A DNA stretch of 64,000 nucleotides, from the NCBI GenBank assembly GCA_040880405.1, contig JBBDIM010000183.1, positions 6,454-70,453 of the forward strand, read 5' to 3'. The notes under the pieces were generated by a model that was not told the DNA's origin, did no database searches, and saw only the letters and a program-made list of their open reading frames with translations. This DNA comes from JBBDIM01 sp040880405 (GTDB taxonomy: Bacteria; Planctomycetota; Planctomycetia; Pirellulales; Pirellulaceae). Shown piece by piece: positions 57,615-64,000 of the stretch. The position numbers were made by a program, and so were the translations under genes. Each line of letters opens with the position of its first letter. The first letter of the stretch is position 1.

Positions 57615-57908
57615 ACTCGAAAAACTCCATCAGGCCAAAGTAAGTTGTCAGGAAGAATAACTCGACTGTGAGACATGATACCGGTTTTCGGTCGAATGGC
57701 CTAACCGTTTTTTCGATATTTCACCTGCGGGAAACCCCGCTCAATGTGGTGGCAAATGCCAGCGAGGATCTCTCCAAATAGGAAGCGGCCGAACGGGCCG
57801 TGATCGCGTGTCGCTACTTTGTGGATCTTGACCCCCGCTGACGGGTCTGGTCACTGAGATCCTTTGCGTTTGGATTTTTGTGAACCTTTGCACAGTCCCC
57901 ACCCCCTC
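57615..57908. other. Intergenic region between the CC-rich gene and the IS66 element
   Basis: About 290 bp. The end nearest the IS (57856-57908) is half of an H-family repeat. The rest contains the promoter side of the 57189-57614 gene and no recognised gene. Confidence 0.5.
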
Positions 57909-57916
57909 AAATTTTT
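57856..57916 (-). repeat. Repeat family H, interrupted copy (left part)
   Basis: GATCCTTTGCG, TTTTTGTGAACCTTTGCA and CCCCCTCAAATTTTT match the reverse complement of 35341-35413. The match stops at the IS66 boundary and resumes at 59436. The last 8 bp (AAATTTTT) are the target duplication. Confidence 0.85.
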
Positions 57917-59435
57917 GTCACACTTCAGCCAACTGAAGTGGTTTTCGTTGGCAGTGGGGGTAGTTGTCCGGTGAGTAGGTACTCCTCAAGGGCCGTGACG
58001 ACGGTTCGGATGGGGTCGTGGCCGCGTTGTTTTAAGGTCCGGAAGACACTCATCAGGACGGCCTGGCAGTCGGCACCCCGCTGGCTGCGGTTGCCGTAGC
58101 TGTTTTTGCGGAGGATCATCGCCGGGCGGATGCATCGCTCGGCGTGGTTGTTGTCGAAGGGGACCCCGTCTTGATCGAGAAACGTGAACAATTCGTTTTG
58201 ATACTTTCGCAGGCGTTTGATCAACCGCTTGGCATTTTTGTCGTCCCAAGCCGTATCGATCAACGATTGCAGTCGCATTGTCAGCCGCGCGCGGCGCGAG
58301 GCGTATTCCTCCGGCGGCATTTCCGCTTTCCGACGCCACAGGCGAATCGCGTCCCCCAGCAGACGCCGCAGCTTTTTCGAGAACGCCGACCAGTGCTCGC
58401 CGGGCGATTTGTATTTCTCGGTCTGCTCCAGTTCGCGCAGCAGATGCACCAGGCACATTTGCCGATCGGCGCAGCAAACCGCGTTGTAAGCGCCCCAAAA
58501 GTCGCTCACCAGCGTGCCGGAAAATTCTTCGACGAAAAACTTCATCAGCGCCGGCGAGCCACGCGACCGATCGATCATGTAGTACGTCAAATCTTGCGTA
58601 CAAAAACACCACAACCAGTGCGTTTTTCCATTGACTCGCCAGCCCGTTTCGTCGCCGTGCAGCACGGCCGAATGCAAGGCTTGTTTCTGAATTTCCTCGT
58701 ACCAGGCGAACAGAATCGCTTGCAGGCGGTACCACATGTCGACCAGCCCGCCTTCGCTGACCTTCAGTTGCAGGTGGAAATTGAAGACTTCCACGATCTG
58801 GGAGAGCGTGTTTCCCAGGGCGTAGTGCAGCCAGGCCGAGAGTACCAGCACGCGATTGCCCAGCGTGGCACCCGGCAGGGCGTCGACCACAGGCGGCTCG
58901 ACCTTCTTTTTGCACTGGGGGCACCAGTCGCGATGAATCGTGTGCTCGGTGACTTCCGGCTTGAGATCGGGAATGTCTTCGGTATAGCGGGTGCGTGTTT
59001 CCGCACATGGTTTCAAGCGACCGCCACAGTCGGGGCAACTCTCGGCCCGATGGTCCGCCTGCCAGTCGATGTGCTGCGGTTTTTCGCGTCGCGAGCCGGG
59101 ATGCCCCTTTTTCGCCCCGGGTCGCTTCTTGCCGCGTGGCTTGGCGGCCGGCTTTTCGTACACCGGTACCATGCCCGAAGGCGTGCTGGGCGTGGTCGAA
59201 GGATCGCTTTTCCCTTCCGCCTCGGCCAATCGCTTGGCCATTTCCAACAGCGCAAAGACGACCGCTTCCTGGCCCCGGGCGAAAATCGCCTCGGCCTGCT
59301 CGCGCGTCAACCCCGCGCCAATCGAATTGTCGGTCGTTGCTTTTCCCATAGCATCCACGCCAAACCACAGATGCTATTTTGATAACCTCAATCACCGTTT
59401 CCACCAAGATCAACTTCAGACGGCTGAAGTGTTAC
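57917..59435 (-). mobile_element. Complete IS66-family insertion sequence (single-gene type)
   Basis: The 1519-bp element has terminal inverted repeats GTCACACTTCAGCC (left) and the complement of GTAACACTTCAGCC (right), one mismatch in 14. It is flanked by a perfect 8-bp direct repeat AAATTTTT (57909-57916 and 59436-59443). An 8-bp duplication and GTAA ends are typical of IS66. Only a TnpC-type transposase is present, without tnpA/tnpB, as in the ISBst12 subgroup. It is inserted in an H-family repeat; the empty counterpart is at 35311-35413. Confidence 0.95.
57925..59358 (-). CDS. IS66 family transposase
   Basis: The 477-residue protein has a leucine-zipper-like N-terminal helix (EAIFARGQEAVVFALLEMAKRLAE). 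A Lys/Gly/Pro-rich linker and a zinc-finger domain follow (CPDCGG...CPQCKK, about residues 108-155). The DDE catalytic core has Asp in LHGDETGWR, Asp in VSDFWGAYN and Glu in NNHAER. The C-terminal YLLTGQLPPLP lies next to the left end of the element. The frame is intact, so the enzyme may be active. ATG at 59349 is an alternative start. Confidence 0.97.
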   Translation of the reverse strand: MDAMGKATTDNSIGAGLTREQAEAIFARGQEAVVFALLEMAKRLAEAEGKSDPSTTPSTPSGMVPVYEKPAAKPRGKKRPGAKKGHPGSRREKPQHIDWQADHRAESCPDCGGRLKPCAETRTRYTEDIPDLKPEVTEHTIHRDWCPQCKKKVEPPVVDALPGATLGNRVLVLSAWLHYALGNTLSQIVEVFNFHLQLKVSEGGLVDMWYRLQAILFAWYEEIQKQALHSAVLHGDETGWRVNGKTHWLWCFCTQDLTYYMIDRSRGSPALMKFFVEEFSGTLVSDFWGAYNAVCCADRQMCLVHLLRELEQTEKYKSPGEHWSAFSKKLRRLLGDAIRLWRRKAEMPPEEYASRRARLTMRLQSLIDTAWDDKNAKRLIKRLRKYQNELFTFLDQDGVPFDNNHAERCIRPAMILRKNSYGNRSQRGADCQAVLMSVFRTLKQRGHDPIRTVVTALEEYLLTGQLPPLPTKTTSVG

Positions 59436-59480
59436 AAATTTTTAAAGAACCACCCCCATTCTACTCGATGGTTCGCGGAA
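59436..59480 (-). repeat. Repeat family H, interrupted copy (right part)
   Basis: Begins with the second AAATTTTT target copy, then AAAGAACCACCCCCATTCTA and GGTTCGCGGAAC, matching the reverse complement of 35311-35348. Confidence 0.85.
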
Positions 59481-59548
59481 CTTTCGGACCGAACCGGGCA
59501 CCGCTTCGCCCACCATTGAGGAAGTGTGGGCGAAGCGTTCCCTCCGTG

Positions 59549-60301
59549 CTACTGCGCGGCTTTCGCGTCACCCAGGTCGAGCACCAAGGTGCTGTAGTGG
59601 CGAATGGAATCGTACTTTTTCCCTTCCCGCTCTCCCGCGACCGGGTCGATGTGCCGGGCCCGGATGTGATACCGAATCATCTCCGGCTGGGCCAGCGTCA
59701 CCAGGCCTTTGGCGTCGGTTTGAAGGGTGGTGGCCTTGTCCGCCTCGTCGGAGATGACCACCTCAGCATCCGCCACCGGTTTGCCACCGGCGCGGACTTC
59801 CAATTGCAGTTGGTCGTCGGTCAGGGTCGGAATTACATCTAACCCCAACTTCTCACTCCGCAGCAGCGCCGGCTGAGAAAGGGCCTCCTTGTTGGCGTAT
59901 TTGGCGTGGTACCAAAGCTGAAAGGGGGCGTCCCCTTTGGCCAGCACCCCGTAATCGCAAACCGCTTCCAGCACCTTCCAGCTTGCCTCTGCGTCCTTCT
60001 GCTCCGGCCCCGCAACCCAATGGCCAAGCTGGCCATCCACCTGTTTCTCCATCGTCAGCCGATGGTAGTTCCCCTCGCTGTCACGACCATAAAGCTCCGT
60101 TTGCTTCACATGGTCCAAGAGGCTGGCGGAGTCGGAAATGGTCGCTTCGCCAAAGTACATCCCAACCGGTTTGGCCTTGGTGCCACCCAAGTCGAGCCAC
60201 ACAAAATGGGCCTGGGCGATGCTCCCGAAAATCAACAACAGACCGGTCGTCAGCAGCGCGAGCGCGCCTGGCAAACGCCGGGTCGAATTGAAAGAACGCA
60301 T
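59549..60301 (-). CDS. DUF4198 domain-containing exported protein
   Basis: The 250-residue protein has a signal peptide ending near SIAQA, then HFVWLDLG, the N-terminal motif of DUF4198 proteins. The middle is a beta-rich domain, and the C-terminal ADAEVVISDEADKATTLQTDAKGLVTL resembles the second Ig-like part of the family. Some DUF4198 relatives are linked to nickel or cobalt uptake. Here it is divergent from hemP around a Fur-like palindrome (60350-60370), which suggests a role in iron or heme acquisition. That is an inference. His1 of the mature protein could be a metal ligand. Confidence 0.85.
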   Translation of the reverse strand: MRSFNSTRRLPGALALLTTGLLLIFGSIAQAHFVWLDLGGTKAKPVGMYFGEATISDSASLLDHVKQTELYGRDSEGNYHRLTMEKQVDGQLGHWVAGPEQKDAEASWKVLEAVCDYGVLAKGDAPFQLWYHAKYANKEALSQPALLRSEKLGLDVIPTLTDDQLQLEVRAGGKPVADAEVVISDEADKATTLQTDAKGLVTLAQPEMIRYHIRARHIDPVAGEREGKKYDSIRHYSTLVLDLGDAKAAQ

Positions 60302-60349
60302 GAGGTTTTGAACTCCTGTTGAAAAAAGGGGAAATCTCGGGCGGCACAG

Positions 60350-60370
60350 TATTGATATCGAGTATCAATA
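60350..60370. promoter_or_regulatory. Fur-like operator between the DUF4198 and hemP genes
   Basis: A perfect inverted repeat TATTGATA-TCGAG-TATCAATA lies 48 bp before the minus-strand start at 60301 and 103 bp before the hemP start at 60474. The sequence resembles Fur-family boxes (GATA/TATC half sites), but the 5-bp centre is not the classic spacing. Confidence 0.6.
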
Positions 60371-60473
60371 TCTTTATAACTTAGCGAGTCGGGCCGATGC
60401 CCGTCAACAACTTCCTTCAAAAAATTTCCCTCTCGTCCCCGTTTCGCGGACCACCAACCGGCAGTTTCCACCG

Positions 60474-60662
60474 ATGAACCGATCGAGCGACCAGCCACAA
60501 CCCAAAGCCGAGAGGACCTCCTCTCTTCCGGAAGAACTGGGCCAGCGGACCATCAGATCCGAGGAAATTCTCGCAGGCCGGCGCGAAGTCTGGATCCAAC
60601 ATGGCGACTCCCTCTACCGACTCTGCGAAACCAAAACCGGCAAGCTGATCTTGCAGAAGTAG
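60474..60662 (+). CDS. hemP: Hemin uptake protein HemP
   Basis: The 62-residue protein ends with WIQHGDSLYRLCETKTGKLI, matching the HemP pattern (I-x-H-x-G-x-x-Y-x-L-R-x-T-x-x-GKLILTK). An RTIRSEEILAGRREV segment precedes it, corresponding to the I-x-S-x-x-L-F start of the domain. HemP is a small cytoplasmic protein found in iron- and heme-uptake loci and typically Fur-regulated. It is divergent from the DUF4198 gene. No TonB-dependent receptor or heme ABC transporter is visible in the window. Confidence 0.87.
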   Translation: MNRSSDQPQPKAERTSSLPEELGQRTIRSEEILAGRREVWIQHGDSLYRLCETKTGKLILQK

Positions 60663-60717
60663 CGCCCGCCGAGCGAGCTATGCAGCCACGGAGCCAACGA
60701 GTTGTTGAAAAAGTTTT

Positions 60718-61006
60718 TAGCCACAGAGGTCACAGAGGGCACAGAGCCTGAGGTTACCTGAGCCGGTTTTTTAGTCGTCCCAGGCCGAACTTGGTCGATG
60801 TAATTTGCGGGCAATTTCATTTCTTGTACTCATCCGTATCTGTGTCCATCCGTGGCTAAATTTCGTTGTGCGACCGTGATTGGTGAAGGGGTCAGGACTC
60901 TTTTTTGTCGCGCTGGTTCCAGTGGTGCGTCTGCACTAAAAAAGAGTGCTGACCCCGGGTGCGTGCAACTCGCTTCTCTCTGTGACCTCTGTGAACTCTG
61001 TGGCTA
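60718..61006 (+). repeat. MITE-like repeat family B, copy 3
   Basis: 289 bp with TAGCCACAGAGGTCACAGAG at the left and CTCTGTGGCTA at the right. It contains CCTGAGCCGG, the GATGTAATTTGCGGGC-type centre and hairpin C5. It is about 40 kb from copies 1 and 2. Confidence 0.9.
60888..60956. repeat. Hairpin repeat family C, copy 5 (nested in B3)
   Basis: GGGGTCAGGACTCTTTTTT pairs with AAAAAAGAGTGCTGACCCC with one G-G mismatch, as in C3 and C4. Confidence 0.88.
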
Positions 61007-61113
61007 AATTTCCTATCGCGAGTTGACCCCGGTGGTCGTGTTGCTTGGGAGCGGGCAAAATGGGGTGTGGCCCCCAAAAAATCGCAACCGTTTTCCTGAG
61101 ACTTGCTCCCGCC

Positions 61114-61719
61114 ATGGATACTTTCGACGCCATTTACCAGCGCCGCTCGATCAAACATTACGACCCGGCCCACCGGATGACCGAGGAGGAGATCCAAAAG
61201 CTGATGGACTCCGCCCTCCAGTCCCCCACGTCATTCAATATCCAGCATTGGCGGTTTGTCCTGGTTCGTGACAACGCCCTGCGGCAGGAACTCAAAGGGG
61301 CCGCGTTTGGTCAGAACCAGGTGACCGACGCGTCGATCCTGCTGATCCTCACGGCCGATGTCAAATCGTTTGAGAAAGCCCCGGAGCGGTACTGGGCCAA
61401 TGCCCCGGCCGAGACGACCGCGATGATGGTCAAGATGCTGGTTGGCATTTACGACGGCAAAGAGCAACTGCAACGGGACGAGGCGATGCGTTCGCTGGGG
61501 ATCGCGGCCCAAACCATCATGCTGGCCGCCAAGGCCCTGGGGTACGATACCTGCCCGATGGTTGGTTACAACCCGGACAAGGTGGCCGACATCATCAACC
61601 TACCGGAAGATCACGTCCTGGGAATGATGATCACCGTCGGCAAAGCAATCAAAGAAGCCTGGCCCAAACCGGGCCAACTGCCGCTGAATGAAGTGGTGAT
61701 TCAGAACCGGTTTGAGTAG
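61114..61719 (+). CDS. Nitroreductase family protein
   Basis: ATG at 61114 (MDTFDAIYQRRSIKHYDPAH) gives 201 residues; 23 upstream in-frame codons have no support. The nitroreductase FMN-binding pattern is present: RRSIKHYD near the N-terminus, SALQSPTSFNIQHWRFVLV and the C-terminal IAAQTIMLAAKALGYDTCPMVGYNPDKVADIINLPEDH. These enzymes are FMN-dependent NAD(P)H oxidoreductases that reduce quinones or nitro compounds in the cytoplasm. Substrate is not known. It is monocistronic. Confidence 0.94.
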   Translation: MDTFDAIYQRRSIKHYDPAHRMTEEEIQKLMDSALQSPTSFNIQHWRFVLVRDNALRQELKGAAFGQNQVTDASILLILTADVKSFEKAPERYWANAPAETTAMMVKMLVGIYDGKEQLQRDEAMRSLGIAAQTIMLAAKALGYDTCPMVGYNPDKVADIINLPEDHVLGMMITVGKAIKEAWPKPGQLPLNEVVIQNRFE

Positions 61720-61734
61720 ACGGATCGCCCCGCC

Positions 61735-62772
61735 TTAATGCCAACGAAAAAACTTCAACGCCAACACAAACGAGACGACTCCCCACAGGGCGAGCGTGAT
61801 GGTTTCGTGACCTAACGACATTAGGCCGGCTCCTTCCAGCATCACGCCGCGGAGCGCGTCGTTCAGCGCGGTCAGGGGTAACAGGCGGATGACCGGTTGC
61901 AGGAATTCTGGGAAACGTTCTCGGCTGAAGAAGATGCCGGAGAGGACCCACATGGGGAGCATCACCAGGTTCATCAGCCCGGAGACGGTTTCCAGAGTTT
62001 TGGCTCGGCAGGCGATCAACAGCCCCAGGCCCGCGAAGCTGACCGCTCCGAGCAGGATAAAGAACACCACGGTGACCGGACTGCCGGCGATCCCGACCCC
62101 AAACGCAAACCAGGCGAAGACCAACAGCAGCAGCACTTCGGGAATCATAAAGAGCAACCGGCTGATCATCAGCGAGAGCAGGAAGTCGCTCTTCCGCATG
62201 GGCGTGGCCAAAAATCGCTTGAGCAGCTTGCGAATCCGCATGTCGACCGTCACGAAACCGACGCCCCACAGTCCACCACCCATCAGCCCCATACCCAAGA
62301 GGCCGGGAACCAGGAAATCGATGTAGCGTCCGCCGGGCGATTTTAGCTCCGTCGAGGTGACATCCGCCGCATCGACTCGGCCGGCCGCTGTTTGTAACAC
62401 CAGATCGACCTCGTTCCGCGCGAGTTGGCTTTCGGGCCGCGTGGGAATGTACAGGTAGTCGTAGGTCTTTTCGGACTCGGCCGTCACCACCAGATCGATC
62501 CGACCGGTGCGGAGCCGTTCTTTCGCGATCCCGGCCTCATTCAAGGCCACGACGAACCGCTCGTCACTCAGGGCCGCGGCGGTCGCTTCCGCTTGTGGGC
62601 CAATGACATCGACGCGGAACGACTGCTGCGGCTGATCGCGGAAGGCGATGCCCAGGGCGACGGTCATCAGGATCGGAAATCCATACACCCAAAAAACCGC
62701 TTCCGGCTCGCGATAGAACTCGCGGAGCCGACACAGGATCAGTTGTCCTAACGGACGCATCGACCACCCCAT
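61735..62772 (-). CDS. ABC-2 type transporter permease
   Basis: The 345-residue membrane protein has an N-terminal helix (AVFWVYGFPILMTVALGIAF), a large extracytoplasmic domain (about 45-160) and five C-terminal helices, including LLGMGLMGGGLWGVGFVTV, VLLLLVFAWFAFGVG and VVFFILLGAVSFAGLGLLIA. This is the ABC2_membrane (YhfI/CcmB-like or DrrB-type) topology. GGAGGA lies about 8 nt before the ATG, and the start follows the upstream ATPase stop by 2 bp, so the two are co-translated subunits of one exporter. Substrate is unknown. Confidence 0.93.
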   Translation of the reverse strand: MGWSMRPLGQLILCRLREFYREPEAVFWVYGFPILMTVALGIAFRDQPQQSFRVDVIGPQAEATAAALSDERFVVALNEAGIAKERLRTGRIDLVVTAESEKTYDYLYIPTRPESQLARNEVDLVLQTAAGRVDAADVTSTELKSPGGRYIDFLVPGLLGMGLMGGGLWGVGFVTVDMRIRKLLKRFLATPMRKSDFLLSLMISRLLFMIPEVLLLLVFAWFAFGVGIAGSPVTVVFFILLGAVSFAGLGLLIACRAKTLETVSGLMNLVMLPMWVLSGIFFSRERFPEFLQPVIRLLPLTALNDALRGVMLEGAGLMSLGHETITLALWGVVSFVLALKFFRWH

Positions 62773-62774
62773 CT

Positions 62775-63722
62775 CTAATCTCCTCCATCTCGCAGGTGTC
62801 GACCCGTCAGTTGCACGAACACATCTTCCAAACTCGCGTGCCGCGTGGTGAGCCGGGCGAGCGCCGCGCCGCTGCCGCGCACATGGTCCATCACCGCGGG
62901 CAGGGCTGCGTGAAGTTCCCGGACATGCAGGACCAGCACCCCGTCATCGGCTAAGGTGGATTGCACGCCAGGCAACCGCGTGAATGTTTCACGGGGGATT
63001 TCTGGGCTCTCCTCACTTAGCTCGAACTCGATTACCTGATCGCCCCCCAACTGCGTGATCAACTCGACCGGCGAACCGAGTGCGATCACCTTTCCGTGAT
63101 CGACCACCGCAACCCGGTCGCATAATCGTTCCGCTTCATCCATGTAATGCGTGGTGAGCACGATTGTCCGCCCGGCGTTACGGAGGTTCCGAATGACGTC
63201 CCACAGTTGACGCCGAGACTGCGGATCGAGCCCGGTGGTCGGTTCGTCGAGAAACACGAGATCAGGGTTCCCCACCAAGGCGCACGCCACCGCCAGACGC
63301 TGTTTCTGCCCCCCCGACAAATTCACTACCCGGGCCTGGGCTTTTTCCTGTAGCGAAACCAAATCCAAGGCCGCGTCCGGTGTGATTCCTTGCCGATAAA
63401 AGCTGCGAAACAAGGTGATCGTCTCATGCACCGTCAGCTTGTCGCTGAGCCGGGTCTCTTGCAGCGAGATCCCGATCCGCTGCCGGATCTCCGCTTCCCC
63501 CGTGGTGCCCCAGCGTTTGCCAAGCACTTCGACCTCGCCGCTAGTGGGCGTTAAAAGTCCTTCCAGGATCTCAATGGTCGTCGTCTTCCCGGCCCCATTG
63601 GGACCGAGCAAACCGAAGCACTCGCCGGCAGGCACTTCCAGGTCGAGCCCACGCACCGCTTCCACCGGGGGACGACCCGGGTAGGTTTTGACGAGGTTTT
63701 GGCAACGAATCGCGAGAGGCAT
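62775..63722 (-). CDS. ABC transporter ATP-binding protein (ABC-2 exporter ATPase)
   Basis: The 315-residue ATPase has Walker A GPNGAGKTT (residues 40-48), the Q-loop in ISLQETRL, signature LSGGQKQRL, Walker B LVFLDEP and the switch His in VLTTHYMDEAERL. The C-terminal 80 residues form the extra domain typical of DrrA/CcmA-type exporter ATPases. It pairs with the permease at 61735-62772. Drug, lipid or polysaccharide export is possible; the sequence does not decide. Confidence 0.95.
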   Translation of the reverse strand: MPLAIRCQNLVKTYPGRPPVEAVRGLDLEVPAGECFGLLGPNGAGKTTTIEILEGLLTPTSGEVEVLGKRWGTTGEAEIRQRIGISLQETRLSDKLTVHETITLFRSFYRQGITPDAALDLVSLQEKAQARVVNLSGGQKQRLAVACALVGNPDLVFLDEPTTGLDPQSRRQLWDVIRNLRNAGRTIVLTTHYMDEAERLCDRVAVVDHGKVIALGSPVELITQLGGDQVIEFELSEESPEIPRETFTRLPGVQSTLADDGVLVLHVRELHAALPAVMDHVRGSGAALARLTTRHASLEDVFVQLTGRHLRDGGD

Positions 63723-64000
63723 CAGCGAACCTTAATCGGTCTATCACAAAGAAGTGCAGGATGTAGACACCCTCTTTACGATCCCAACGGTCGCGAGAAA
63801 AGATGGCCGCTCGTCCGCGCGAGGACACAATGGCGGAGCGAGGGTTCGCGCGGAAGAGAGGATTTTTTACCAGGAGCAGCGGAAAAGGACCTCTCGATGC
63901 TGCCGCTTAAGGGCGTAGGTATGGCACCCGATTCTTAGCCCCGGCAGGGCAACGCTGTGAAGCATTTTAAGCGGCGGTTTGGCCGGTTGCTTCGTGTGCT
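63723..64000. other. Right-edge intergenic sequence
   Basis: 278 bp with no supported gene. A G-family fragment is present (GGGCGTAGGTATGGCACCC, 63909-63927), which resembles the outer part of the units at 14639 and 14879. Confidence 0.5.

Larger units (their letters stand above)
60663..61113. other. Intergenic region with one B element
   Basis: 450 bp with no supported gene. It is mostly B-family copy 3, with the nitroreductase promoter region (61007-61113) after it. Confidence 0.75.

Noticed and set aside
57986..59413. 475-residue minus-strand open frame and 412-residue plus-strand frame over the IS66 element
   Set aside because: Both overlap the intact transposase in other frames; the Arg/Ala/Gly-rich products have no family resemblance.

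Overview
The window reads as a chromosomal segment of a planctomycete, most likely of the Pirellulales. The evidence is the set of lineage-specific families: two DUF1501 proteins, DUF1549/DUF1553 cytochrome proteins (PSD1 type), a Pirellula/Verrucomicrobium-type membrane dehydrogenase with a C-terminal heme domain, two DUF1559 pseudopilin-like proteins with an H-X9-DG motif, an XylR-like AraC regulator, a DUF1598 protein and small membrane proteins beginning with an NPYxxP motif. Base composition is GC-rich, genes are widely spaced, and many intergenic gaps of 0.3-1.5 kb are packed with short palindromic repeats.

Layout. 1-4.6 kb: a truncated HipA-like kinase, an NRDE (TANGO2-like) protein, a Gfo/Idh/MocA oxidoreductase with a DUF2750 partner, and fabH. 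5.1-14.6 kb: a same-strand cluster of DUF1501, PPC-domain, Ig/DUF1549/DUF1553 and heme/WD40/coiled-coil proteins, all exported. 15.4-20.3 kb: a 1661-residue fusion (DUF1080, ThuA, NPCBM, membrane dehydrogenase, HEAT, heme). 20.3-21.4 kb: a repeat island. 21.4-26.0 kb: a second DUF1501/PSD1 pair on the minus strand. 26.7-28.9 kb: DUF1559 protein, small lipoprotein, RDD membrane protein. 28.9-30.3 kb: second repeat island. 30.3-34.7 kb: a DUF1559-lipoprotein-CE15 esterase operon behind an XylR-like regulator. 34.7-35.8 kb: third repeat island. 35.8-44.5 kb: a pseudo-receiver overlapping csaA, a Fic protein, an MBL hydrolase, glyA, a small membrane protein, an ATP-grasp-like protein and a DUF1598 protein. 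44.7-50.5 kb: dnaE, an FHA protein, tRNA-Arg(UCG) and a secreted protein with about 40 cysteines. 51-56.3 kb: a cupin and two tandem PQQ-type beta-propellers. 56.4-57.6 kb: a copper-storage (Csp-like) protein and a CC-rich membrane protein. 57.9-59.4 kb: a complete single-gene IS66 element with an intact 8-bp target duplication. 59.5-63.7 kb: DUF4198 protein and hemP divergent around a Fur-like palindrome, a nitroreductase and an ABC-2 exporter.

How genes work together. The DUF1501/DUF1549/DUF1553/PPC/heme proteins look like an exported, heme-linked set whose biochemistry is not established. The CE15 operon fits polysaccharide (glucuronoyl ester) breakdown under a sugar-sensing regulator. hemP and the DUF4198 gene look co-regulated by iron. 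The most distinctive feature of the window is its repeat content: at least nine families of short inverted repeats, some paired in opposite orientation as in BIMEs, some nested in MITE-like 290-300 bp units, and one interrupted by the IS66 copy.
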